Assembly: GCA_023416695.1 (NCBI GenBank)
Contig: JAEZGY010000050.1
Coordinates: 1-50,906 of the forward strand
Length of the DNA: 50,906 bases
DNA from: Bacillota bacterium
GTDB lineage: Bacteria > Bacillota > Clostridia > Lachnospirales > Lachnospiraceae
Direction of reading: 5' to 3'
Below are positions 42,321 to 50,859 of the stretch, in pieces. Position 1 is the first letter of the stretch, and each line of letters starts with the position of its first letter. Made by a program: the position numbers and the translations under genes. The notes under the pieces are model-generated. The model searched no databases. It was given only the letters and a program-made list of their open reading frames with translations, and had not been told where the DNA came from.

Positions 42321-43565
42321 ATGTTTTCTTATGATGATGTACAAAAGTATGATCCAGAAGTGGCAAGTGCCATGAGTAAAGAGATTGGCAGACAGAACGA
42401 TCACATTGAGCTGATTGCATCTGAGAATTTTGTTAGTAAAGCAGTAATGGCTGCGATGGGAAGTCCACTTACCAATAAATATGCTGAAGGTTATCCTGGA
42501 AAGAGATATTATGGTGGTTGTGAATACGTAGATATCGTGGAAGATTTAGCAAGAGATAGAGCAATGGAGTTATTTGGATGTACTTATGCTAATGTGCAAC
42601 CACATTCTGGCGCACAGGCAAATATGGCAGTCTATTTTGCTTTAGTAAAACCAGGGGATACGGTAATGGGTATGAACCTTGCCCACGGTGGACACTTGAC
42701 ACATGGAAGCCCAGTGAATATGTCTGGTAGCTACTACAACATCGTTCCTTATGGAGTAAATGATGAAGGTTTCATTGATTACGAACAAGTAGAAGCCATT
42801 GCAAAAGAATGCAAGCCTAAGATGATTATTGCTGGTGCCTCTGCATACGCTAGAAAAATTGACTTTAAACGTTTTCGTGAAATCGCCGATATGGTTGGCG
42901 CGTATCTTATGGTAGATATGGCTCATATCGCAGGTTTGGTTGCTGCTGGTCTTCACGAAAGTCCAATTCCATATGCTCATGTTACCACTACAACCACTCA
43001 TAAGACCTTAAGAGGACCTAGAGGTGGTATGATTCTCTCTAGTAAAGAGTTTGCGGAAGAGATGAAGCTTAATAAGGCTATTTTCCCTGGAATCCAAGGT
43101 GGTCCTTTGATGCATGTTATTGCAGCTAAGGCAGTATGCTTTAAGGAAGCGTTAGATCCAAGCTTTAAGGTGTATGCACAGAATGTTATTGATAATGCAC
43201 AGGCACTTTGTACTGCACTTAAGAATAGAGGTTTTGACATTGTATCAGGTGGAACTGACAACCATTTGATGCTTGTGAATCTAATTAACAAGAATGTTAC
43301 TGGTAAGGAAGCAGAGCATTTATTAGATGCTGCTAATATTACTTGTAATAAGAACACCATTCCAAATGACCCAGCTTCTCCATTTGTTACAAGTGGTATC
43401 CGTCTTGGTACAGCTGCCATTACCACAAGAGGCTTTAATACAGCAGACATGGATAAGGTTGCAGAAGCAATTTCCATGGTTATTGACGATGTCAATGCAA
43501 ACAAGGAAAAAGCTATGGCTATCGTAAAAACATTAACTGATAGTCACCCTTTATATTCCATATAA
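42321..43565 (+). CDS. glyA: Serine hydroxymethyltransferase
   Basis: PLP enzyme of 414 residues that interconverts serine and glycine and charges tetrahydrofolate with one-carbon units. It has IELIASENFVSKAV, TNKYAEGYPGKRYYGGCEYVD, NVQPHSGAQANMAVY, VDMAHIAGLVAAG and PLP-binding Lys228 in TTTTHKTLRGPRGG. Length is standard. GGAGG precedes the ATG, and a TATAAT at 42255-42260 may be its promoter, although the -35 region is weak. The last 15 bases overlap the end of the convergent membrane-protein gene, and no terminator hairpin is visible between them. Confidence 0.97.
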   Translation: MFSYDDVQKYDPEVASAMSKEIGRQNDHIELIASENFVSKAVMAAMGSPLTNKYAEGYPGKRYYGGCEYVDIVEDLARDRAMELFGCTYANVQPHSGAQANMAVYFALVKPGDTVMGMNLAHGGHLTHGSPVNMSGSYYNIVPYGVNDEGFIDYEQVEAIAKECKPKMIIAGASAYARKIDFKRFREIADMVGAYLMVDMAHIAGLVAAGLHESPIPYAHVTTTTTHKTLRGPRGGMILSSKEFAEEMKLNKAIFPGIQGGPLMHVIAAKAVCFKEALDPSFKVYAQNVIDNAQALCTALKNRGFDIVSGGTDNHLMLVNLINKNVTGKEAEHLLDAANITCNKNTIPNDPASPFVTSGIRLGTAAITTRGFNTADMDKVAEAISMVIDDVNANKEKAMAIVKTLTDSHPLYSI

Positions 43566-44078
43566 GCCTGTATTAGGATCTAGACAGATTCCTAGGTGTG
43601 GTGTAAAGAAAGTAAAGAAGATTAAGAGAATTCCATAGGCTAAGAATATCATGCCGCCATAGTAATTCAGGCTGCCTCTAGACGGATTCACCGTCAGGCA
43701 GTAGAAGCTATGGCGGTAGCTTATTATATAGCCAATATAATAGATGATAATATCGACTACGAGAAAGATCGTTCCAATAATCCCGCTATAGGTATAAAAG
43801 GCTATGATAAAGAAAGCCATGCCAAGTGACATGCTTCGTGCCTGGTAGAAAAAATAGTTATCTATGCGTCTTCCAGTAATAAAGTACCCAGCTAAGGTAG
43901 TAATAAGAAATGGCCAGTAAATTAACTTTAGATGCTCCCAGACACTTTCCGTAACAGCAGCAAAGGGAGCGATAAACACACTCCCTCCAGACCATTTATA
44001 TAGAAAATGAAGTAAAATTCCTACAGTTGTTGCAAACACAAAACTGATAATTTCATAAAGAAAGATACGGTTACGCAT
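43551..44078 (-). CDS. Membrane protein, DUF6512-like
   Basis: A 175-residue integral membrane protein with about five hydrophobic helices (roughly 8-28, 47-66, 83-107, 110-130, 145-163). The amphipathic loop VTESVWEHLKLIYWP near residue 42-56 is a conserved feature of a small clostridial membrane family that I recall as DUF6512; the function is unknown. It is the second gene of a leftward pair with the TspO-like gene, 22 bases apart. Its 3' end overlaps glyA by 15 bases in convergent orientation. Confidence 0.65.
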   Translation of the reverse strand: MRNRIFLYEIISFVFATTVGILLHFLYKWSGGSVFIAPFAAVTESVWEHLKLIYWPFLITTLAGYFITGRRIDNYFFYQARSMSLGMAFFIIAFYTYSGIIGTIFLVVDIIIYYIGYIISYRHSFYCLTVNPSRGSLNYYGGMIFLAYGILLIFFTFFTPHLGICLDPNTGLYGI

Positions 44079-44100
44079 GGTTGACTCACTTCCCTAACTT

Positions 44101-44637
44101 CTAGTTAATAAAAATCACAATAAAATTCAGATAGGTAAAGTATGCACAAAATGCAAAGTAGATAACCATTATTGTACCAGCTTGCTTATGTAGCTGTCGA
44201 TACAGCATCATATTGCCGAAAGCTAACGCTAAAAAGCCTACATGAAGTAGAAAGGCAAAGAAGAACCAGTGGTACTTAAAGAAGCAGCTTACCCAAAGAG
44301 AATGAACAAGGAGTTGCCCCACGCAAAAGACAAACGCTTTCTGTTTGTCGTCTCGAAATGCTCTAGTATCCCATATAAGATAGGTTGCATAGCCTATAGC
44401 TGTATACAGGGCTATCCAAAGCAATACAAGTAGGAAGGTAGGCAAGGTAAGGGGAGGCTTTTGCATACTTTTTACTAAAGAATGAATGGGGGAGAAGTTA
44501 GCTATGACCGTAATTAGTCCTAGAACATTAGGTAGAATAAGACATATATATAAACGAAGTTGTCTAGTAGAGAAACGCAAATTATCACCTGTATTCTCTG
44601 TCCTTGTTACAGTATATGTGGGTGATTTTTTATTCAT
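44101..44637 (-). CDS. TspO/MBR-like membrane protein
   Basis: A 178-residue membrane protein with five predicted helices and a TspO/MBR layout. Family marks include KPPLTLPTFLLVLLWIALYT followed by IGYATYLIWDTRA, LLVHSLWVSCFF, and the last helix with FAFCAYFTYLNFIVIFIN. TspO proteins bind porphyrins and related ligands. This copy has fewer tryptophans than classic members, so ligand binding is uncertain. There is no good ribosome site at the ATG; an in-frame TTG at 44580, preceded by AGGTGA, would remove 19 non-membrane residues and is an alternative start. It probably forms an operon with the following membrane gene. Confidence 0.7.
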   Translation of the reverse strand: MNKKSPTYTVTRTENTGDNLRFSTRQLRLYICLILPNVLGLITVIANFSPIHSLVKSMQKPPLTLPTFLLVLLWIALYTAIGYATYLIWDTRAFRDDKQKAFVFCVGQLLVHSLWVSCFFKYHWFFFAFLLHVGFLALAFGNMMLYRQLHKQAGTIMVIYFAFCAYFTYLNFIVIFIN

Positions 44638-44677
44638 TCTAGGCTAACTATAAAACTATGATAACTGTAACCATGTA

Positions 44678-44706
44678 TTGCTGTATGAGGACGAATGAGA
44701 TATAAT
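44678..44706 (+). promoter_or_regulatory. Predicted promoter for the PlsC-like gene
   Basis: TTGCTG at 44678-44683, a 17-base spacer and TATAAT at 44701-44706; the start codon is 65 bases further on. Confidence 0.6.
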
Positions 44707-44770
44707 AATATTCGTGAAAAACAGGAATTATAATACAAAAGATTGAAATTACAACATTGGAGGAAGAGTT

Positions 44771-45550
44771 ATGCATCTATTTAATGCAAGTTCATTATTT
44801 AATGAAGAAGGTGTGCGTGATCTTATTAGTGTAGCCAACGACGCGGACAGTTTAAAAATAAAAATGACTCACATCAAAAAACTATTAATAGAAACATATC
44901 ATCTTAAAACATATAATGTTCCACAAGATTTTACTACCAATTCTTATTTGGTAGCTGCTAATCATTTGACAGATTCTGATGCTCCTTTAATCATAAGCTA
45001 TTATTATGATGTAATGCATAAGGTGAGGTCTACATATCCAGAGATGTTAACCTTTGCTAAGGAGAATTGTTTCAATGGTGTATCAATTCCCAAGGAATTG
45101 ATTCCTGTACTGGAGTTTGAAAAGATAGTGGGGATAGACCGTACAAACTCCAGTGGTTCTATGGTGGCTTTGAAAAAAGCAATCAAATGGTATAACGAAG
45201 GGGAGCAGCCAAAACACTTTTTGATTTTTCCTCAAGGAACCATTTATGATATCAATAAGGAACAGGCGGAAGATATCGAGAAAGGAGCCTTTTGGTTAGC
45301 TGCCTACCTTGGTATCCCAGTTTTGCCAACATTTCTTGAGCAACCAGTGGAGGGTGAGGAGAATCGCCTAATCTTTGGAGAACCTATTACCATACCAAAG
45401 AACTGTAAAGACTTTGAACCTTATAAGGCTTTATGGATAGAAAGAGTGATTGAAGCACAGAACAGTTTAGAGAAGCTAACAGGAGTTCCAGCAAGAGAAG
45501 CAGTTCTTGATGAAGAGCATCAGACAAGAAAGAGATTTAAATTATGTTAA
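44771..45550 (+). CDS. PlsC-like acyltransferase
   Basis: A 259-residue protein with the lysophospholipid acyltransferase fold. The catalytic motif H-x4-D is seen in AANHLTDSDAP, and the substrate-binding FPEGT block appears as FLIFPQGTIYD (Glu replaced by Gln). Later GAFWLAAYLGIPVLPTF matches the block that follows in PlsC. No membrane helix is obvious. The likely role is 1-acylglycerol-3-phosphate acylation or a related acyl transfer; the Gln substitution leaves the acceptor open. GGAGG precedes the ATG, and it has its own promoter and a strong terminator. Confidence 0.8.
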   Translation: MHLFNASSLFNEEGVRDLISVANDADSLKIKMTHIKKLLIETYHLKTYNVPQDFTTNSYLVAANHLTDSDAPLIISYYYDVMHKVRSTYPEMLTFAKENCFNGVSIPKELIPVLEFEKIVGIDRTNSSGSMVALKKAIKWYNEGEQPKHFLIFPQGTIYDINKEQAEDIEKGAFWLAAYLGIPVLPTFLEQPVEGEENRLIFGEPITIPKNCKDFEPYKALWIERVIEAQNSLEKLTGVPAREAVLDEEHQTRKRFKLC

Positions 45551-45573
45551 TGGTATTAAGAGAATGAAGAAAT

Positions 45574-45620
45574 AAAAGCATATTCAAGCGTATTTTAGAA
45601 GGCTTGAATATGCTTTTTGT
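45574..45620. terminator. Bidirectional terminator between convergent genes
   Basis: A perfect 16-bp stem (45574-45589 with 45602-45617) with a 12-base loop has A-rich and T-rich flanks. It serves the acyltransferase and the LUD-domain gene. Confidence 0.88.
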
Positions 45621-45629
45621 ATTTTCATC

Positions 45630-46271
45630 CTAATACCCTAGTTCTTCTCCTACGAGAATCACTTTGATACGTCCAGGAATCTTTGATTTTCTTGTGACTA
45701 CAGTATTGGTACAGATACAGTCATCGGTAAGGCAGTTGACACATCGACCAATGTCAGTACATGGTGTAGTTAGCTTTAATCGTACTGCATTGGGTGGAGC
45801 AGCCATATGTTTTACACGAGCGATACCAGCTGTGACATCAGGAACAAGTTTATTCATTCCAGCTACGACTACAACATTTTTAGGTCCTGTAATGAGGCAG
45901 GCAACGCGGTTACCAGCACCATCAATATTAACTAGTTCTCCATCTAAGGTAATGGCATTGGAGCTCGTAAAGAAGTAATCTGCTGTTACAATTTTAGCAT
46001 ATAATTGAGACTTTTCTTCTTCAGTGGTAGCATCGGCTCTGTCATAGACTATGTAATCAGAATTCTTTAGGGCATCTAGTAAACCAATTTCTTGTAGTGT
46101 TACAGAACCACCCCAAGTAACAGAACAATCAGGAGTCAGAAAGCGCTTGATTGTTCCAAGAGCTTCTTCTCTAGTGCTACAGTAGTAGCCCTCAATTCCT
46201 CTTAGGTTGAATTTTTTAATTAGATTGTCAGCTATGGTTTCATAATATTGCTGCTTCGGAGTCATTGCCAT
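45630..46271 (-). CDS. LUD-domain protein, stand-alone
   Basis: A 213-residue protein of the LutC/YkgG-like LUD family (DUF162). Marks: YYCSTREEALGTIKRFL, VTWGGSVTLQEIGLLDAL, YDRADATTEEEKSQ, SSNAITLDGELVNIDGAGNRVA and VVVAGMNKLVPD. A cysteine-rich C-terminal segment (TPCTDIGRCVNCLTDDCICT) is a feature of the short stand-alone group. LutC acts in lactate oxidation with iron-sulphur partners LutA and LutB; those genes are absent here, so lactate use should not be assumed. AAAGGAA lies just upstream of the ATG; the ATG two codons later is an alternative start. Confidence 0.82.
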   Translation of the reverse strand: MAMTPKQQYYETIADNLIKKFNLRGIEGYYCSTREEALGTIKRFLTPDCSVTWGGSVTLQEIGLLDALKNSDYIVYDRADATTEEEKSQLYAKIVTADYFFTSSNAITLDGELVNIDGAGNRVACLITGPKNVVVVAGMNKLVPDVTAGIARVKHMAAPPNAVRLKLTTPCTDIGRCVNCLTDDCICTNTVVTRKSKIPGRIKVILVGEELGY

Positions 46272-46480
46272 CGTTCCTTTCTATACATATTTCATTTCTG
46301 TTTATATGAGAGACGTCAAAGCCTAATTTCATTATGAAAAGTGTAGCATACTATAGGAAAAAAGTACAGAAAACAAATCGTCCCAATCCGATAGAAAAAA
46401 TGTAAGCTTTAGTGTATAATAAAAGAGATGTGGACTTATAAAGATGGTTTCGTGAAATAAAAGGAAAGTCGAGAAGTTAT

Positions 46481-48520
46481 ATGTCGAAGCAGTTATATAT
46501 ATCCGAAAAACCAAGTGTAGCAAGGGAATTTGCAAAAGCTCTTAAGATAAATGGTACCAACAAGGATGGCTATATGGAGTCAAATGATGCCATTGTAACG
46601 TGGTGTGTCGGTCATCTAGTAACCATGAGTTATCCAGAGGTCTATGATAAAGCCCTAAAGAGATGGACGATGGAAACACTGCCATTTCTCCCAGAAGAAT
46701 TTCTATATGAGGTAATTCCCGGAGTTAGTAAGCAATTTGAAATAGTTAAGGGACTTTTAAATAGAGAAGATGTCAGTAGAATTTACGTCTGCACTGACTC
46801 TGGACGAGAAGGAGAATACATTTACCGTCTAGTGGATCAATTGGCAGGAGTGAGTAAGGAAAAGGAAAAGCTAAGAGTATGGATCGATTCTCAGACCGAG
46901 GAGGAGATTCTTCGAGGAATTCGGGAAGCAAAACCAATTTCTGCCTATGATAATTTATCTGATGCCGCGTATCTTCGTGCTAAAGAAGACTATCTCATGG
47001 GGATCAACTTTTCTCGTATTATTACCTTAAAATATGGACAAAATGTAAAGCAGTATCTAAAGAGAGAACGTAATCTTGCCCTTAGTGTGGGGCGTGTAAT
47101 GACCTGTGTCTTAGGCATGGTAGTAAGAAGGGAAAGAGAGATTCGCTCTTTTGTGAAAACTCCATTTTATAGAGTAATTGGGACCTTTGATTTGTCTACA
47201 AAGACAGTGGAAGGGGAATGGAAGGCAGTAGAGGGCTCCAAATTCTTTGAATCACCTGCCCTATATAAGGAAAATGGATTCAAAGAAAAAGAGATTGCTC
47301 TAGGCCTAATTGATTCCTTAAGTGCCAACCAACCAGTGACGGCTGTTCTTGAGAATATCGAGAAGAAAAAGGAATTAAAAAATCCGCCATTATTGTTTAA
47401 CCTAGCGGAGCTTCAAAATGAATGCTCTAGACTATTTAAAATTAGCCCTGATGAGACGCTAAAGATTGTACAGGAGCTTTATGAGAAAAAGCTGGTGACT
47501 TACCCAAGAACCGATGCCAGAGTACTTTCTACGGCAGTTGCTAAGGAAATACAAAAGAACATCGGTGGACTTCGCGGTTATATCCATGGAAAAGAATATG
47601 CAGCAGAGATTCTCGAGAAGGGAAGCTATAAAAATCTTGCCAAAACCAGATATGTCAATGACAAGCAGATTACCGACCACTATGCAATTATTCCAACTGG
47701 TCAAGGACTTGGCGCGCTAAATTCCATTTCCATGACAGCCAGCAAGGTATATGAAGTCATTGTAAGAAGATTTTTAAGTATTTTCTTTCCTGCAGCTGCT
47801 TACCAGAAGATTTCCCTTACCTTTAACCGTGAAGGAGAGCGCTTCTTTTCTAATTTTAAAGTGTTAATGGACCAGGGCTATCTTAAGGTCACAGTCAATT
47901 CCTTTGCAAAGAAAAAGGAGGAGACTACCGATAAGAATGATGATGGAAATGAGGATAGTAGTGATAATTCTAATACCTTAGATGAAGAGTTACTTAAGGT
48001 ACTTCACGGTCTTCGTAAGGGCACTACAGTTCCCATTAAAGAATTTACCGTAAAGGAAGGGGAGACTTCCCCACCAAAACGATATAATTCTGGTTCCTTG
48101 ATTTTAGCCATGGAGAATGCTGGTCAGCTTATAGAGGATGAGGAGCTTAGAGCGCAGATTAAAGGAAGTGGGATTGGTACCTCTGCAACGAGGGCAGAGA
48201 TTTTGAATAAATTAGTTAAGATTGAATACCTAGCACTGAATAAAAAGACTCAGATTATGACACCTACCTTATTAGGGGAGATGGTATATGATGTAGTCAA
48301 TGCTTCTATCAGACCGCTGCTGAATCCAGAACTGACAGCTAGTTGGGAGAAGGGTCTGACCTATGTTTCTGAGGGACAGATTACAAAAGAAGAATATATG
48401 GATAAACTAGAAGATTTTATTAGAAGGAACACAGAAAAGGTGAGAAGCCTTAACAATCAAAGTCAGTTACAAGCTTATTTTGATTATGCAGCAGCCAATT
48501 ATAAAGGCAAAAAAGGGTAA
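46481..48520 (+). CDS. topB: DNA topoisomerase III (type IA)
   Basis: Type IA topoisomerase of 679 residues that passes single strands and resolves recombination or replication intermediates. The N-terminal Toprim domain starts LYISEKPSVAREFAKAL and has the metal site CTDSGREGEYIYR. The catalytic Tyr341 is in LVTYPRTDARVLS. Further marks are GIGTSATRAEILNKL and LTASWEKGL. An acidic low-complexity insert lies at about 485-505 (TTDKNDDGNEDSSDN). There are no C-terminal zinc fingers, which fits TopB rather than TopA. There is a weak AAAGGAAAG upstream of the ATG. No conjugative genes are nearby, so a chromosomal housekeeping copy is likely. Confidence 0.93.
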   Translation: MSKQLYISEKPSVAREFAKALKINGTNKDGYMESNDAIVTWCVGHLVTMSYPEVYDKALKRWTMETLPFLPEEFLYEVIPGVSKQFEIVKGLLNREDVSRIYVCTDSGREGEYIYRLVDQLAGVSKEKEKLRVWIDSQTEEEILRGIREAKPISAYDNLSDAAYLRAKEDYLMGINFSRIITLKYGQNVKQYLKRERNLALSVGRVMTCVLGMVVRREREIRSFVKTPFYRVIGTFDLSTKTVEGEWKAVEGSKFFESPALYKENGFKEKEIALGLIDSLSANQPVTAVLENIEKKKELKNPPLLFNLAELQNECSRLFKISPDETLKIVQELYEKKLVTYPRTDARVLSTAVAKEIQKNIGGLRGYIHGKEYAAEILEKGSYKNLAKTRYVNDKQITDHYAIIPTGQGLGALNSISMTASKVYEVIVRRFLSIFFPAAAYQKISLTFNREGERFFSNFKVLMDQGYLKVTVNSFAKKKEETTDKNDDGNEDSSDNSNTLDEELLKVLHGLRKGTTVPIKEFTVKEGETSPPKRYNSGSLILAMENAGQLIEDEELRAQIKGSGIGTSATRAEILNKLVKIEYLALNKKTQIMTPTLLGEMVYDVVNASIRPLLNPELTASWEKGLTYVSEGQITKEEYMDKLEDFIRRNTEKVRSLNNQSQLQAYFDYAAANYKGKKG

Positions 48521-48549
48521 TATGCATGATTGCATAGGAAGGAGAGTAT

Positions 48550-49218
48550 ATGAACGATCAATTACTCATTAGTAATTTATTTGATTTGACACAGACCATT
48601 GCGGCAGATTTATTTGAGGATTGTGATTATCCATGGGAGGTTTTACCTGATATTAGAGAATTCATTCAGAAGTTAGGGGAAACATTACCAGAGAGCGAGT
48701 ACATGAAAAAGGACGGAAATGTATGGATAGCAAAGGATGCTAAGGTATCTCCAACAGCATCTATTACAGGTCCAGCGATCATTGGTAAGGGTGCAGAGAT
48801 TCGTCACTGTGCGTTTATTCGTGGTAATGCAATTGTTGGAGAAGGAGCGGTTGTAGGAAACTCTACGGAGTTAAAAAATGTCATTCTTTTTAATAAGGTA
48901 CAGGTTCCACATTATAACTATATAGGAGACTCTATTTTAGGATATAAGGCTCATTTTGGGGCAGGTTCCATTACCTCAAACATTAAGTCTGATCGTTCCC
49001 CTGTGTATGTTCGTTGCAATGGGGAAAAGATTGAAACAGGATTAATTAAAGTAGGTGCTATGGTAGGGGATTGTGTAGAGGTTGGCTGCAACTCTGTCTT
49101 AAATCCAGGAACTGTGGTAGGAAGAGAGACAAACATTTATCCGCTTTCTTTGGTTCGTGGCTATATTCCAGCCAAGAGTATTTACAAGAAAAAAGGCGAT
49201 ATTGTATTTAAGAGATAA
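48550..49218 (+). CDS. Left-handed beta-helix (hexapeptide repeat) protein
   Basis: A 222-residue protein with a short helical N-terminus (about 1-55), then hexapeptide repeats from about 57 to 200 (WIAKDAKVSPTASITGPAII, then AEIRHCAFIRGNAIVGEGAV and similar). It ends with a basic tail. The arrangement resembles the acyltransferase half of GlmU-type sugar nucleotide enzymes without a nucleotidyltransferase domain. Related clostridial genes are often labelled as UDP-N-acetylglucosamine pyrophosphorylase, but the catalytic pyrophosphorylase domain is absent, so that name would be misleading. An acyl-CoA-dependent acyltransferase is likely; substrate unknown. AAGGAGAG precedes the ATG. It lies 29 bases after topB, possibly cotranscribed. 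Confidence 0.78.
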   Translation: MNDQLLISNLFDLTQTIAADLFEDCDYPWEVLPDIREFIQKLGETLPESEYMKKDGNVWIAKDAKVSPTASITGPAIIGKGAEIRHCAFIRGNAIVGEGAVVGNSTELKNVILFNKVQVPHYNYIGDSILGYKAHFGAGSITSNIKSDRSPVYVRCNGEKIETGLIKVGAMVGDCVEVGCNSVLNPGTVVGRETNIYPLSLVRGYIPAKSIYKKKGDIVFKR

Positions 49219-49229
49219 GATGGTATAGG

Positions 49230-49264
49230 AAAGGGAGTTCTTTAAAAGGACTCTCTTTTTTATT
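49230..49264 (+). terminator. Terminator after the beta-helix protein gene
   Basis: A 9-bp stem (49230-49238 with 49250-49258, one G-U pair) is followed by a T run. Confidence 0.7.
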
Positions 49265-49489
49265 TAGGCTCTTTACCACCTCTTAGGTGATTGTTATGGT
49301 ATATCTTTTAACATAGAATTCATATTTACTCAAAATAGAGTTATGTCATATATGTATTGTCTTTATTTACAGTAATTGCTAGAATCTACATAGACATAGT
49401 AGATGGTTTTTGTAATTTTATAACTTTTAATAAAATTAATGTAAGATTTATTAATTATTGAAGTCTTATAGGTGAAAGGAGGTGGGAGT

Positions 49490-49999
49490 GTGATAGAGTT
49501 TGAAAAGATTTATACTACATATTTCAACGATGTGTACTTATATATTAGGCGACTTTCAGCAGATGAGCATATTGCTGAAGAGATAACAAGCGAAACGTTC
49601 TTCAAAGCGATACGTTCCATTGACAGCTTCCGTGGAGAATGCGAGCTTCGTGTGTGGCTTTGTCAAATTGCAAAAAACTGCTACTATTCCCACCTTAAGA
49701 AGAATAGGATAGTTGCTGTTCTTGAGGATACTAAGTTTCAAACTATATCAGACACGAATACTCTACTTGACGAGCAGGTCGTTAATCAGGAGGAAGCTAT
49801 GCTAATCCGCAAACTATTACATACAATTCCAGATCCCTACAAGGAAGTATTTATGTGGAGAGCTTTTGCAGATTTGAGTTTCAAACAAATCGGTCAGATA
49901 TACAATAAGACAGATAATTGGGCTTGTGTTACCTATCACCGAGCAAGGAAAATAATAAAAGAAAGATTGGAGGAATTCAAACATGAAAAAGGAATGTAA
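49490..49999 (+). CDS. ECF-type sigma factor
   Basis: A 169-residue RNA polymerase sigma factor of the extracytoplasmic function group. Region 2 covers about 5-75 (FEKIYTTYFNDVYLYIRRL, EEITSETFFKAIRSI, WLCQIAKNCYYSHLKK), and region 4 about 105-160 (IPDPYKEVFMWRAFADLSF then QIGQIYNKTDNWACVTYHRA). The GTG at 49490 follows AAAGGAGGT by six bases; the in-frame GTG at 49472 lies before that site and is rejected. The next gene overlaps its end by 17 bases and encodes a zinc anti-sigma factor, so the pair is co-expressed. The inducing signal and regulon are unknown. Confidence 0.9.
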   Translation: MIEFEKIYTTYFNDVYLYIRRLSADEHIAEEITSETFFKAIRSIDSFRGECELRVWLCQIAKNCYYSHLKKNRIVAVLEDTKFQTISDTNTLLDEQVVNQEEAMLIRKLLHTIPDPYKEVFMWRAFADLSFKQIGQIYNKTDNWACVTYHRARKIIKERLEEFKHEKGM

Positions 50000-50624
50000 T
50001 ATCGTTCATGATATTATGCCACTTTATTTAGAAGGAATGGTAAGCGAAGATACCGCTTCTTTTGTAAACGAGCATCTTAAAAACTGTCCTGAGTGCAGTA
50101 CTGAATTAGAAGGGTTGAAAAATACAAGTGATATAGATCCAGTATCAGTAGAGACGAATCAGCAAAGCAGTGAAGCCTTACCATTAAAGGCAATAAAAAA
50201 GAAATTTCGAACAAGAAGGATTGTAACGATAGTGACGGCAGTTCTTATTACAGTTGTCATGATTTGTGTTTTCCTAAATCTAAGACACGTAGAGATTGAT
50301 TATGGTACCTCTAAAATCTATTCTCAACAGGATATGGATGCAGCCATAAAAATAATTAAAGATGAGTTTTATACATGGGATGGATGTAAGTTATATTCTA
50401 TTAGTTACACAGATGATAGTCTATGCCAGAGAGAATTGGAGTACTGTAACACTTTGGCTAAGGAAGGAGTTACTTACACAGAGTGCATTGTATTTAGAAC
50501 TTATTTTCGTTCGCCTATTTTTGGTGGTGATGGATGGAATGAAAACCATAAGTATAATTATAGTTGGTATCTTGGACGGATAAAAGATGGTGAATGGGTA
50601 CTACTAACTTGTGGAGTGCCATGA
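49983..50624 (+). CDS. Zinc-finger anti-sigma factor, membrane anchored
   Basis: A 213-residue anti-sigma factor paired with the ECF sigma gene it overlaps. The N-terminal cytoplasmic domain holds the zinc pattern Cys5, His31, Cys35, Cys38 (H-x3-C-x2-C), typical of ZAS domains that bind and inactivate their sigma factor. One membrane helix follows at about 78-99 (IVTIVTAVLITVVMICVFL). The C-terminal 110 residues are extracytoplasmic and presumably sense the signal; I recognise no domain there. AAGATTGGAGG within the sigma gene is the ribosome site. Confidence 0.87.
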   Translation: MKKECNIVHDIMPLYLEGMVSEDTASFVNEHLKNCPECSTELEGLKNTSDIDPVSVETNQQSSEALPLKAIKKKFRTRRIVTIVTAVLITVVMICVFLNLRHVEIDYGTSKIYSQQDMDAAIKIIKDEFYTWDGCKLYSISYTDDSLCQRELEYCNTLAKEGVTYTECIVFRTYFRSPIFGGDGWNENHKYNYSWYLGRIKDGEWVLLTCGVP

Positions 50625-50859
50625 TAAACCACATTATTCCAGTACCATAGTAGCGAATCATAAAGATTGAAAAAAAATTATCAAAATGTATAGACGAATT
50701 GAGAATTTTATGAGAGAATAGATTCGGCTGTGGGAAAAAATAGAATACAAATACATAAGTATTAGAGTTCTTATAATTAAATACCACAGTTAAAACATGC
50801 ATAACAGTAGAAATGCTTTTCTATTGCTTTATAAAATGTAGATTGAAAGGAGTTTCAAC
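50625..50859. other. Intergenic region without clear features
   Basis: AT-rich gap of 235 bases between the anti-sigma gene and the truncated last gene. I see no convincing terminator hairpin with a T tract; a promoter for the last gene presumably lies here, but no clean -35/-10 pair stands out. Confidence 0.4.

Noticed and set aside
42998..43504. Long antisense reading frame inside glyA (168 codons)
   Set aside because: It lies fully opposite a conserved enzyme gene, has no ribosome site and no recognisable protein family; its length reflects codon structure of glyA.
46481..48520. Topoisomerase III as a mark of an integrated conjugative element
   Set aside because: No relaxase, coupling protein, integrase or type IV secretion gene lies nearby, and flanking genes look like core genome.
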